Below are positions 37,337 to 46,102 of a DNA stretch of 64,000 nt, piece after piece. Numbering within the stretch: position 1 is the first letter of the stretch; each line of letters opens with the position of its first letter. The position numbers and the translations under genes are program-made. The notes under the pieces were generated by a model. The model worked only from the letters and a program-made list of their open reading frames with translations. It did not search any database and had not been told where the DNA came from. The DNA comes from CAZHDI01 sp964531285 (GTDB taxonomy: Bacteria > Pseudomonadota > Alphaproteobacteria > JAJFIK01), in assembly GCA_964531285.1 (NCBI GenBank), contig CAZHDI010000005.1, positions 3,085-67,084 of the forward strand. The letters are read 5' to 3'.

Positions 37337-40300
37337 TTAGAGGATGAAGAAATCCCCGTCTTCCAGATCGTCGAGATCGGTTTTCGCGACGATCAATTCG
37401 TCCGCACCAAAATCGAATACGGCGTCTTTGCCGTCCTGATCGGCGACCGCCATGATCTTGGCCAGCGTATCGAATTGCGGCCCCAGCCCGGTGAAGTCGA
37501 TGAGATCGTCGTCCTTGCCGAAGTCGGCAATCTCGACCCGGCCATCGCCGAGGCTGAAGCGGAAGATATCGTCGTCCTTGCCGCCCTTGAGCTCATCGTC
37601 GCCCGAGCCGCCTTCGAGGATATCGTCGCCCTTGCCGCCGTCGATCCGGTCGTCGCCCGCGCCGCCGGTGATGATGTCGTCGTCATCGCCGCCCTTGATG
37701 CGGTCATCGTCATCGCCGCCGTCGATCGTGTCGTCGTCGTCGCCGCCGTCGATTTTATCGTCGCCGTCGCCGCCGAGCAGGATGTCGTCGCCGTCGCCGC
37801 CTTTGATCTTGTCGTCGCCGTCGTCGGCAAAGATGATGTCGTCGCCGTCATCGCCTTTGAGATTGTCCTTGCCGCTTGAGCCCACATCGGTGGCGTCGTC
37901 GTCATTGCCGATGGTCAGCGTCGCGGTGCCGGTTTCGATGATGGCATCCGTACCCGCACTGTTCGTGGCGTTCGAGAGCGTGATTTGCAGCGTCTCATCG
38001 GGCTCGGGCGCCAGATCGCCGGTGATATCGACCGTGACGGTCTTGGTCGTCTCGTCGGCACCGAAAGTGAGCGTGCCGCTCGGGAAGACCCCATCGGTAT
38101 CGTCCGGACCCGCCGGAGCCGACCCGCCGCCGCCGATCGCAAAGTCGATGGTACCGGTATCGTCCGTGTTGCCGTCCCGCACCACCTCGAATGTCACGGT
38201 GGTCACGCCAGTGTCGCCCTCGACCACGGTCGGCTCGGGCGCGCGGGCGCTGTAGAGCATGACCGTCGGCTCGACCGTGATCGTCACGGTGCCGACATCG
38301 GTCCGGCCCGTGGAGTCGGTCAGGATATAACGGAACATGTCGTCGCCGTAGAAATTGTCCTCCGGCGTGTAAATGAACAGGCCATTGTCGATCAGGATGA
38401 CCGACCCGTTGGACGGCTGGCCGAAGGGCGTGACCGTGAAGCTGTCGCCGTCCACGTCGAGGTCGGCGCCGACACCGTTATTGGCGGTCACGTCGCCGGT
38501 GAGCCGGTCACCCTGGAGGATGGTGAAGCTGTCGTCCCGCGCGCTGGGATCGTCGCCGACCGCGGCAATCGAGATGGTCACAGTAGCCGTGCCGGTCCCA
38601 CCATTCTTGTTGGTCAGTTTATAGGTGAAGCTGTCCTGGCCGTTTTCGTTCGCAATCGGCGTATAGGTGAAATTGCCGTTCTCATCGAGCGCGACATTGC
38701 CTTTCGTCGGCGCACTGACGACCGTCGCCGTGAGCGGGCCTTGGCCTTGATCGTCATCGAGGCCATTGCCGTTATTGGCACGCACATTGCCGGTGAGCGG
38801 CTGATCCTCCTGGATCGAAAAGCGGTCGGCCTGCGCGATCGGCGGGGGATTGAGGACGTTGAAATCCTCCGGGATCGTCACGGTGACCGTCTTGGTCGGG
38901 CTGTCGCCGAAGCCGGCGCCCTTGGCGTTGGAGAACACCAGATCGAAGGCTTCGTCGCCCTCGGTAAAGTCGTTGCCCAGGATCGTGAGCGTGATGGTCT
39001 TGCTCTGCTCGCCCGGCTGGAAGAACAGGGTGCCGACGGTGGATTCGAAATCCTGCCCGGCGACCGCGGTGCCGTTCTGGGTACGGTAGTCCACGGTAAC
39101 GAGGTTGAGCGCCGCCCCGTTGAGCGAGACCTCGACATCGAAGGTCACGGCGGGGACCTGCTCGCCGGTGCCGACCGCGGTGATGTCGTCGACCGACTCG
39201 AAGCGCACGCCGTAGATCACGGATGTCTTGCCGCGCTCGTAATCGACGAAGCTGGAACCGGGGCCGTAATCGGAAACGCCATCGATGCCGCCGGTGAAGG
39301 CCGCCTGACCGATGGCCACGTCATCGACGCCGTCATCGTTAATGTCGCCGATGCCGCCCACCGCATTGGCGAAATTCACCGTGCGCGGCGCGCCCGTGGC
39401 GAAGTCGCCCGGATGGGTGTCCGAGGTGACGATCCGGTAGCCGCCGGTGTTCGGATTGATGAAATCGTCCGTATAGACCACACCCTGCGGTCCGCCGAAA
39501 TCGGCCGCGCCGTAAACGACGGTGGCATAACCGTTGCCCCGGTTGAGCTGATTGACCCCGAGGATCACATCATCGAAGCCGTCGCCGTTCACATCGCCGG
39601 CACCGGCAACGAACTCGTTGGCGTAGGAGACGACATAGCCGGAAAAATCGCGCTGGGTGATCTGCACGCCGACATCGGGCGACAGGTTGGCCAGATCGAT
39701 GGTGCTGTTGAAACCGCCGTCGCGCCCGAAGATCACGTAGCTGTCGGGCGGCATGAAATCGAAATCGCCCGGGTTCTTGAACCCGTTGCTGCCCGTCGAG
39801 CCGATCAGCAGATCATCCAGGCCGTCGCCGTTCACATCGCCCGCATTGTCCAGGGACCAGCCGGTATTGGTGCCCGGCTTGCCGACAATGGTGAAGCCGT
39901 CGAGAACATTCGGCACATCGGTGCGCGAGAAATCGCCGCCGTTCTGCGAGAAGTCCTGGCCGCCATAGACAACGGTCACAAGACCGTTATTGGCGCCGCC
40001 GAAGGAGATGTCCGCCGACTGGGTGCTGAAGACGATGTCTTCGATGCCGTCATTGTTGAAATCGATCAGGGTCGTGGCGGCGCCGTTCTGTTCGCCGGGC
40101 GCGCCAAAACGGCCGCGGATCCGGATGCCGTTCTGACCGTCAAGCTCATCAATGCGCAGATCCTCGATGAACTCGTCCTGCTGGCCGAAAACGATAAACA
40201 CATCGCCCGTGGTCGTCAGGTCGCCCATGCTGCCGACAATGAGATCATCGACGCCGTCATCGTTCACATCGCCGATACCGCCGATGGAATGGCCGACCTG

Positions 40301-40969
40301 CTCGCCGAAGAAGAGCCCGAATTCATCGGAAGGATTCGATTGTTCGATGGGCGTGCGCTCCACGCCGTCGAGCTTGAAGACGCCGCTCGGGGGCGTGCGC
40401 AGATTGATCGCCCCGCCGGTCTCGGTGACCCAGTCCTCGCGCCCGTAGATCACATAGCCCGCACCCTCATGCTTGCGGATGGTGACCAGCTCGGTTTCAG
40501 GTTCGACTTCGCCGTCCTCGGAGTCGGGATCGGGCTCACCGGGGCCAACTTCCACCTCGAAGGTGTAGTTGTACATGTCGTCGTTCCGGGCGCCGATGGC
40601 GATGTCCATGATGCCATCGCCGTTGAAGTCGCCCGCCGGGCCCAGCGAATATCCAGCTTGGGCAAAGGTCGAGCCGCCGACCACGGTGACGCCGTTGGTG
40701 CCGTCCAGGGTGGTCAGGTCGATGAAGGCCGGAAAGCCCTCCGCCCGGCCGAAAATAATGTGCGTCCGGCCGGCCAGATCGCCCCCGAAGCCGTTCGGCG
40801 GCACGCTGGCGTCGCCGCCGTCGGAGCCGACCAGATAATCGTCGATGCCGTCGCCATTGACGTCACCGAGGCCCGCGACCGCGATGCCATGCACATCGAT
40901 CGTGTCCGGACCCGTTCCGGTCGTAATAAAACCGTTGCTGCCATCGAGGGAGCCAATATTGAAGACCAT
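37337..40969 (-). CDS. Large FG-GAP / Calx-beta / RTX exoprotein, likely type I secreted
   Basis: About 1210 residues. Residues 1-590 carry seven FG-GAP (integrin-alpha) repeats with DxNGDGxxD calcium loops, such as DVNGDGIDDYLVG and DINDDGVDDVAIG. A Calx-beta domain follows (about 600-695), then two Ig-like domains with QEDQPLTGNV/LQGDRLTGDV starts (about 715-905) and a second Calx-beta (about 910-1020). Residues about 1035-1135 are RTX nonapeptides (GGDGDDILLGGDGDDKIDGG), many in a DDDD variant. The C-terminus ends in DGDFFIL, typical of type I secretion signals. It is probably a calcium-dependent surface or secreted adhesin or enzyme scaffold. The ATG at 40969 is preferred to a TTG nine bases upstream. 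No TolC/HlyB/HlyD genes are nearby. Confidence 0.9.
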   Translation of the reverse strand: MVFNIGSLDGSNGFITTGTGPDTIDVHGIAVAGLGDVNGDGIDDYLVGSDGGDASVPPNGFGGDLAGRTHIIFGRAEGFPAFIDLTTLDGTNGVTVVGGSTFAQAGYSLGPAGDFNGDGIMDIAIGARNDDMYNYTFEVEVGPGEPDPDSEDGEVEPETELVTIRKHEGAGYVIYGREDWVTETGGAINLRTPPSGVFKLDGVERTPIEQSNPSDEFGLFFGEQVGHSIGGIGDVNDDGVDDLIVGSMGDLTTTGDVFIVFGQQDEFIEDLRIDELDGQNGIRIRGRFGAPGEQNGAATTLIDFNNDGIEDIVFSTQSADISFGGANNGLVTVVYGGQDFSQNGGDFSRTDVPNVLDGFTIVGKPGTNTGWSLDNAGDVNGDGLDDLLIGSTGSNGFKNPGDFDFMPPDSYVIFGRDGGFNSTIDLANLSPDVGVQITQRDFSGYVVSYANEFVAGAGDVNGDGFDDVILGVNQLNRGNGYATVVYGAADFGGPQGVVYTDDFINPNTGGYRIVTSDTHPGDFATGAPRTVNFANAVGGIGDINDDGVDDVAIGQAAFTGGIDGVSDYGPGSSFVDYERGKTSVIYGVRFESVDDITAVGTGEQVPAVTFDVEVSLNGAALNLVTVDYRTQNGTAVAGQDFESTVGTLFFQPGEQSKTITLTILGNDFTEGDEAFDLVFSNAKGAGFGDSPTKTVTVTIPEDFNVLNPPPIAQADRFSIQEDQPLTGNVRANNGNGLDDDQGQGPLTATVVSAPTKGNVALDENGNFTYTPIANENGQDSFTYKLTNKNGGTGTATVTISIAAVGDDPSARDDSFTILQGDRLTGDVTANNGVGADLDVDGDSFTVTPFGQPSNGSVILIDNGLFIYTPEDNFYGDDMFRYILTDSTGRTDVGTVTITVEPTVMLYSARAPEPTVVEGDTGVTTVTFEVVRDGNTDDTGTIDFAIGGGGSAPAGPDDTDGVFPSGTLTFGADETTKTVTVDITGDLAPEPDETLQITLSNATNSAGTDAIIETGTATLTIGNDDDATDVGSSGKDNLKGDDGDDIIFADDGDDKIKGGDGDDILLGGDGDDKIDGGDDDDTIDGGDDDDRIKGGDDDDIITGGAGDDRIDGGKGDDILEGGSGDDELKGGKDDDIFRFSLGDGRVEIADFGKDDDLIDFTGLGPQFDTLAKIMAVADQDGKDAVFDFGADELIVAKTDLDDLEDGDFFIL

Positions 40970-41527
40970 TGATGTCAACCCACCCCAGGGTGTTCACAGC
41001 GGTGCGATCCTTAGACCGCGAATTTCCGCACCCCAACCAAGCCCCCCAGCCATGCGTTTTTGTACAGCACGGCCGGCCCTTTGTGAAGCCGAACCGGTCC
41101 GAATGCCCCTAGGAAACTAAGGGATATCCCGGCTGAACGGCCGTCCCGCGGACGGCGGGGGCGCATGACCGTTCGAGGTAAGCCATCCGACACCGGATGG
41201 ACCGGTCGGTCCGACGAAGCCGGCGGCAGCCGGTGTCCAACCGTCCGTCTGGAAACGATCTCCACCCGCCGCGGCAAGCCGTTGTTGGGCAGGCCAGACA
41301 CACGCGCAGCCCGGCACCGGCGCACCGCCGGGGCGGCGCGCCATCGGCCGATCGGTCCAGGACTTGCGGAACAACCCACCCTCACGTCATCATTCAGATA
41401 GAGGGGCGGTGCAGCCAAACAAGGCTGCCGGGAAAGAACGCCCTGCAACTCCCGTCTGCGGTGGGGCCTTCTGCTTTGGAGCCAGCCATGCAACGGGCGC
41501 GCCACCAGACCGGGAGGAACCAAGCCC
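40970..41527. other. Divergent intergenic region with hairpin cluster
   Basis: About 560 bases between the RTX gene and the dienoyl-CoA isomerase gene, which read away from each other. No convincing gene is present on either strand. Three short perfect hairpins lie in it: 41140-41156 (GCCGTCC/GGACGGC), 41183-41200 (CCATCCG/CGGATGG) and 41199-41212 (GGACCG/CGGTCC). No clear promoter was found. Confidence 0.6.
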
Positions 41528-42367
41528 ATGGCCCACACCTGCTTTGATGTCGAGATTGCCGACGGCGTCGCCCATCTGCGCATGAACCGGCCCGACGCGT
41601 TCAATTCCATGATCCGCGCCTTCTGGAGCGAATTGCCGGCGATCATCCGCGATATCGACGAGAACGCGAAGGCGCGGGTCATCGTCCTGTCGGGCGAGGG
41701 GCGGCATTTTTGCGCCGGGATGGACCTGTCGGTGTTCACGTCCGGCGGCGACGAGGCGTCGCGGAGCGCAGAACTGGGCCGTCAGCGCGAGGCGCTGCGG
41801 CTGTTCGTGAAGGTGCTCCAGCAGACCTTCAACTGCCTCGATGAGGCGCGCGTGCCGGTCCTTGCGGCGATCCAGGGCGCCTGCATCGGCGGCGCGGTGG
41901 ACATGACCTCGGCCTGCGATATCCGCTACTGCACCGAGGATGCGTTTTTCTGCATCCAGGAAATCAATATCGGTATGACCGCCGATGTCGGCACCTTCCC
42001 GCGCCTGTGCCATCTGATCCCCCAGGGCTGGGTGCGCGAACTGGCCTATACCGGGCGCCGGCTCAAGGCGGCGACCGCCAAGGAAATCGGCCTTGTGAAC
42101 GAGGTCTATCCCGATCACGCCACCATGATGGCCGCGGTCATGGCCACCGCGCGCGAGATTGCCCAGCGCTCGCCGCTGGCCGTGACCGGGTCCAAGGTCA
42201 TGATCAATTACGCCCGGGATCACTCGATCGACGATGCCCTCGATTACATCGCGACCTGGCAGTCGGGCATGTTCCATCCCACCGATATGATGGAAGCCTT
42301 CGCGGCCCAGTCCGAGAAACGCGATCCGGATTTCGAGGATCTGCTGGCCCAGCGCAGCGCGCTGTAA
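41528..42367 (+). CDS. Dienoyl-CoA isomerase (ECH1-like crotonase)
   Basis: A 279-residue crotonase-fold protein. The oxyanion-hole segments are HFCAGMDLSVF and ACIGGAVDMTSACD. The three acidic residues that define mammalian ECH1, delta3,5-delta2,4-dienoyl-CoA isomerase, are all in place: Asp125 in GGAVD, Glu145 in IQEINIG and Asp153 in TADVGTFPRL. It moves the two double bonds of 3,5-dienoyl-CoA into conjugation so that odd-position unsaturated fatty acids can be degraded, and its product is the substrate of 2,4-dienoyl-CoA reductase, a candidate for which is at 62.5 kb. The start follows GGGAGGAACC. A Coa1-like gene begins 11 bases after the stop. Confidence 0.88.
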   Translation: MAHTCFDVEIADGVAHLRMNRPDAFNSMIRAFWSELPAIIRDIDENAKARVIVLSGEGRHFCAGMDLSVFTSGGDEASRSAELGRQREALRLFVKVLQQTFNCLDEARVPVLAAIQGACIGGAVDMTSACDIRYCTEDAFFCIQEINIGMTADVGTFPRLCHLIPQGWVRELAYTGRRLKAATAKEIGLVNEVYPDHATMMAAVMATAREIAQRSPLAVTGSKVMINYARDHSIDDALDYIATWQSGMFHPTDMMEAFAAQSEKRDPDFEDLLAQRSAL

Positions 42368-42378
42368 GGAGCCGTCCC

Positions 42379-42834
42379 GTGAGCGCCAAAGCCGCCGCCA
42401 AAGCAGGGTCCGCCAGACGGTCCTTCAGTCACGAGCCCAGCACCCTGGCCACGCTGCCGGCCGGCTGCCTCGTGGCCTTCGGGGCGCTGACGCTCATTCT
42501 GCTGGTCCTGGGTATCGTGGTGCTGTCGGTCGCGTTCCCGGGCTACCGGTCGAGCGCAACTTATAAGGAGGCGATGGCCATTGTCCGGGCCGAGCCGTCG
42601 GTGCGTGCGGCGTTGGGCGAGCCGGTCCGGGAGACCGGTATCGTCTCGTTCGTAACGGATCTTCAGCCCGAAGGCGGCGGGACAAAGCGGTTCGTGTCGG
42701 TCCGCGTCGAGGGGCCGAACGGCGAAGGCATTCTTTATGCGGAAGGGGTCGAGCGCTCCGGCGTGCGCCTGACCGAAGTGCGCCTCACCCTGACCAACGG
42801 CACGCGCCTCAGACTGACCCCTTTACGCCCGTAA
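42379..42834 (+). CDS. Coa1-like membrane protein
   Basis: A 151-residue protein with one N-terminal membrane helix (AFGALTLILLVLGIVVLSVAF) and a periplasmic Tim21/Coa1-like domain: SATYKEAMAIVRAEPSVRAALGEP, then VRVEGPNGEGILYAEGV. This resembles the cytochrome c oxidase assembly factor 1 family, whose bacterial members have no proven role. The GTG start at 42379 has an excellent ribosome-binding site (AAGGAG at 42366-42370 region) that overlaps the stop of the isomerase gene, so the pair is coupled. The last 26 bases overlap the end of the patatin gene on the other strand. Confidence 0.6.
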   Translation: MSAKAAAKAGSARRSFSHEPSTLATLPAGCLVAFGALTLILLVLGIVVLSVAFPGYRSSATYKEAMAIVRAEPSVRAALGEPVRETGIVSFVTDLQPEGGGTKRFVSVRVEGPNGEGILYAEGVERSGVRLTEVRLTLTNGTRLRLTPLRP

Positions 42835-44632
42835 GGGCCGACAGATCGGCGTTCTCCAGAATACGCGCGGCATGGGTGTAGCCGGCCTCGATGGACCGGT
42901 CGAAGGCTTTCCAATCCGTCAGCCCGATCCCCTCGACCGTCGGCGAGAAGAGCAGCTCAGTGCGCTGATGGGCGCGATTGGTCTGCATCTCCGAGTTCAC
43001 CGTCCCTGAACGCATCAGCAAGCTGACGATTCCCGGTCCGCCTTTCACATCGTCGCCCAGAATGCCCCAGTCGCGCATGCGCCAGGCGCGCCCGCGGATC
43101 GTCCGGAACGCGTCATGGTCTTCCACATCGCTGCCGATCACCGGGCCGCGCGCCTGATCCGCCATGAGAGAGGCCGGGAAATTGTTCATCACCGCGCCAT
43201 CGACCAGAACCGCGCCCCGCCGGATGACCGGTGCGATGATCCCGGGAATGGAGACGCTGGCCCGCAGCGCCTGCCATAACAGACCGCGCCGGTGGATGAC
43301 CTGCTTGCCGTGGGTCAGGTCGGCCGAAACGCAGAAATATGTCAGCCACAGATCTTCGATCTGAAGCCCCTCGAAGCTTTCATGGAGAAGGCGGGCGATC
43401 TTGCGGCCCCGGATCAGCGATACGAAGGGCACCGTATAATCCGACAGCGGATTGGTTTCAACAAAGCTCCGGCGCATTCGCTCGGTGAGTTCCTCGATGG
43501 TCCAGCCCGCCGCGATCCCGCCGCCGACGATCGCGCCGATGCTGGTGCCGCCGAACCGGTCGATGGTGACGCCCGCTTCGCGCAGGGCCTTGAGCACCCC
43601 CAGATGGGCAAAGCCGCGCGCGCCGCCGCCCGACAGCACCATGCCGGTGGCGCGGCCCATGATATGCCGGGTCAACCGGTCGAGGCCCGCCGGATCGTTG
43701 AGCCGCAGATTGTAATGGAACACCGGCCGGAAGCGCTCCAACCAGGGCAGCGCGCCATGGGCATAGCGGGCGTTTTCAGGGTGCAGGATGACAAGTTCGG
43801 TGAACCGGCGCGGTGCATTGAACACGATCTGCTCGATCGGCATCGAATAAGCGCTGAGCGCGTCGGAACGGCCGACCAGAATCACGCGGTCCGCCTGACG
43901 CAGGCACATGCGGGTCCACGATCCGTGCTCCGGATTCGCCACATAAATCAGATGATCGTGTTCGGCTTCGAGCCGGTGAAACCATTCGCTGCCATTGGTT
44001 TCGGTCACCGTGTCGAGCAGGATGGTCTGAAGCCCGGCTGCCGTGAAGGTGCGCAGCATCCGCTCGCCGATGGTCCGGCCGCAGACGCCGGGCGTCACGG
44101 GAACGACGGCGATGGTCTTGGGCTGAATGCCGTGCGCAGGGCGCGCCGCGCCGCTCATGTTCTTGAGCCGGCGCACCAGCAGTTTCGACATATTTGCCAT
44201 GACCGCCGGATGACGCGCGACGATGCGGTCAAAGGTGGCGCGGGGGACACGGATCACTTCGGTATCGCGCAGCGCGACGAGGGTGCCCATACGCGGTTCG
44301 CCCGAGATGAGCCCCGGCTCGCCCACGGTCTGTCCGGCGACGAACTCGGAGGCCAGATAGTCTTCGCCTTGCGCGTCCGTCAGCCACAGGCCCACACAGC
44401 CGGCCGTGATCAGATAAAGCGCCTCGCTGGGCTGGCCGCGCGACAGGAGCGTCCAGCCGGCCGGCAGGCTGAACCATTCGGTCTCGGGCAAAAACCGGAA
44501 GAGCCGGCGCGTTTCGATCCCTTCGAACAGGGGCATTTTCCGGATCAGGTCGCGGATCCGGCGCACGGGGTCGAGCCCGCTATCGGGCGCGCCGGTCCAG
44601 AATGCCATGCGCGAGGACTGGGCCATCGGCAT
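42809..44632 (-). CDS. cNMP-binding-domain patatin-like phospholipase (NTE/RssA type)
   Basis: A 607-residue protein. Residues about 32-150 are a cyclic-nucleotide-binding-type beta-roll (LFEGIETRRLFRFLPETEWF, LYLITAGCVGLW). Residues about 165-300 form a Rossmann-like middle region, and about 325-510 a patatin lipase domain with SGGGARGFAHLGVL (oxyanion hole), GGTSIGAIVGG (catalytic Ser in GTSIG) and VDGAVMNNFP (catalytic Asp in DGA). This is the neuropathy-target-esterase layout, which hydrolyses lysophospholipids. The phosphate-binding cassette of the N-terminal domain (AGQTVGEPGLISGEPRMGTL) lacks the usual RA pair of true cAMP binders, so nucleotide binding is uncertain. Confidence 0.87.
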   Translation of the reverse strand: MPMAQSSRMAFWTGAPDSGLDPVRRIRDLIRKMPLFEGIETRRLFRFLPETEWFSLPAGWTLLSRGQPSEALYLITAGCVGLWLTDAQGEDYLASEFVAGQTVGEPGLISGEPRMGTLVALRDTEVIRVPRATFDRIVARHPAVMANMSKLLVRRLKNMSGAARPAHGIQPKTIAVVPVTPGVCGRTIGERMLRTFTAAGLQTILLDTVTETNGSEWFHRLEAEHDHLIYVANPEHGSWTRMCLRQADRVILVGRSDALSAYSMPIEQIVFNAPRRFTELVILHPENARYAHGALPWLERFRPVFHYNLRLNDPAGLDRLTRHIMGRATGMVLSGGGARGFAHLGVLKALREAGVTIDRFGGTSIGAIVGGGIAAGWTIEELTERMRRSFVETNPLSDYTVPFVSLIRGRKIARLLHESFEGLQIEDLWLTYFCVSADLTHGKQVIHRRGLLWQALRASVSIPGIIAPVIRRGAVLVDGAVMNNFPASLMADQARGPVIGSDVEDHDAFRTIRGRAWRMRDWGILGDDVKGGPGIVSLLMRSGTVNSEMQTNRAHQRTELLFSPTVEGIGLTDWKAFDRSIEAGYTHAARILENADLSALTGVKGSV

Positions 44633-44636
44633 CGTC

Positions 44637-45068
44637 CTAAACGTTGCGCGACGCGATCTTCCACAGACCGGTCGCAGTCATCAGGACACGGCGCTCATTC
44701 GCCGCTCCCCCGACGGCCCGGATCTCGCCATGCATGAAGATGATGGACCGGGTACGCCGGGTGATCCCGGTCGCCGCTTCCAACATGGGCGCATCGGGTA
44801 CGAGCGGCACGAAATCGCAGGTCAGCGAGACATTCGTATGACCATGATCGGGCGCCGCGCGGGCGACGGTCGCCTGGAGGGCGGTTTGGGCGGCCATCAT
44901 CAAAATGCCGGGCGCCACGGTGCCGTCCGGCTCCAGATGATCGGGCCGGATGGCCATGCGCATGAGATCGCCGTCCGCCGGACCGCCCGCGCTCTGCCGT
45001 CCCACCGGTCCGAGCACCGCGGCAAAGCCGGGCAGGGCCAGGGGTTCGAAATCCGGCGGCAGATCCAT
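44637..45068 (-). CDS. Hotdog thioesterase-like protein
   Basis: A 143-residue hotdog-fold protein. The central-helix segment is PDGTVAPGILMMAAQTALQA, where the PaaI-type HGG is replaced by APG, and the C-terminal strand is TRRTRSIIFMHGEIRA, as in the thioesterase of 11.3-11.8 kb (TRTIAFVHG). The fold is secure; activity is not, since the HGG histidine is absent. The start at 45068 has AGGAGAG just upstream on the minus strand. Four bases separate it from the patatin gene downstream, and the dehalogenase gene ends 28 bases upstream, so the three genes form a likely operon. Confidence 0.65.
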   Translation of the reverse strand: MDLPPDFEPLALPGFAAVLGPVGRQSAGGPADGDLMRMAIRPDHLEPDGTVAPGILMMAAQTALQATVARAAPDHGHTNVSLTCDFVPLVPDAPMLEAATGITRRTRSIIFMHGEIRAVGGAANERRVLMTATGLWKIASRNV

Positions 45069-45096
45069 GGCGGGCGCTCTCCTTGTGGGGCCGCGG

Positions 45097-45993
45097 TCAA
45101 AGACCGAAATGGGCCATTGCCGCATGGGCGATGGGGGTGCCGGATTCCTGCACGAAGTGACCTTCCTCGACGAGCATCGGTTCCGGGCAGTTGCGAATGA
45201 ACGCGCGGGTCCGGGCCATAACGTCGGTGCCGAGCACAATGTCCTTGGTGCCGACGGCCAGGAAGGTCTCGCCGGTCCAGTCATTGGTCAGGAACCGCTT
45301 GGCGGCCTTTGAGGTCTCGACGCCCGCCATGTCGGGGGCGACCATGACCAACTCCGGGAACCGCCGCACACCGGCTTTATAGCGCTGATCGGGGAAGGGT
45401 GCGCCATAGGCCGCCGCCTCGAACGGATCGAGCCCCTCAATGGCCCGGGTCATCAGCGCCGCCACATCGAGATCCGGGTTCGCGGCCACGAACGCCTTCC
45501 AGGCATCGAAGCCCTGGCCGGGGCTTTCACCGGTCGCCAGCGTCGTGTTCATCACGATCATCCGGGTGATGCGGTCGGGGAAGGCCATCGGCAGCGTCAG
45601 GCCCAGAAGCCCGCCCCAGTCCTGGATGACAAGGCAGACATTGCGCAGGTCCATCGCCTCGATGAAGGCGAGCAGCATGCCCCGGTGAAAATCGAAGGTG
45701 TACAGCGCATCGTCCACCGGCTTGTCGGACCGGCCGAAGCCGAAAAAGTCCGGCGCCACGACCCGGTGCCCGGCGGCCTGAAAGGCCGGGATCATTTTGC
45801 GATAGAGATACGCCCAGCTCGGCTCGCCGTGGAGGCACAGAAACGTGACGGCGGCGTCGGCGCGCCCAACATCCACATAATGCAGCCGCAGGCCTTCATA
45901 CCCCGGAAGCCCGTCCAGATACCGGGGCGCAAAGCTCCAGTGCGGCAGATTGGAAAAGCGCTCGTCCGGCGTGCGTAAAGCCGCAACGGTCAT
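45097..45993 (-). CDS. Haloalkane dehalogenase, DhlA-like (subfamily I)
   Basis: A 298-residue alpha/beta hydrolase very close in wording to Xanthobacter DhlA: LRTPDERFSN at the start, LCLHGEPSWAYLYRKMIPAF, APDFFGFGRSDKPVDD and LVIQDWGGLLGLTLPMA. The catalytic set is complete: nucleophile Asp125, halide-binding Trp126 and Trp165, Asp251 in VGTKDIVLG and His279 in EEGHFVQESG; the oxyanion Glu57 follows the HG. The acid is placed after strand 7 as in subfamily I. It would hydrolyse a C-halogen bond to an alcohol, halide and proton. The cap is 11 residues shorter than in DhlA. It heads a likely operon with the hotdog protein and patatin. Confidence 0.85.
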   Translation of the reverse strand: MTVAALRTPDERFSNLPHWSFAPRYLDGLPGYEGLRLHYVDVGRADAAVTFLCLHGEPSWAYLYRKMIPAFQAAGHRVVAPDFFGFGRSDKPVDDALYTFDFHRGMLLAFIEAMDLRNVCLVIQDWGGLLGLTLPMAFPDRITRMIVMNTTLATGESPGQGFDAWKAFVAANPDLDVAALMTRAIEGLDPFEAAAYGAPFPDQRYKAGVRRFPELVMVAPDMAGVETSKAAKRFLTNDWTGETFLAVGTKDIVLGTDVMARTRAFIRNCPEPMLVEEGHFVQESGTPIAHAAMAHFGL

Positions 45994-46102
45994 GGCAGGC
46001 CTCCCTCCAGGCTCGTCTCATGGTCTGCCGGGGATGCTAGCACCGCCGGGCACGAGCCGAGAAGGATTTGTCAGGAGCGGCCGGCCCTGCGCCGTGCGGG
46101 AT

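Noticed and set aside
37985..40972. A nearly 1000-codon plus-strand frame opposite the RTX gene
   Set aside because: Produced by the repetitive GTC/GCC triplets of the RTX and FG-GAP repeats; the minus-strand protein has complete domains and a secretion-type C-terminus.
45045..45065. GGTTCGAAATCC resembling a tRNA T-arm
   Set aside because: It lies inside the hotdog gene and no acceptor stem or anticodon arm can be formed around it.
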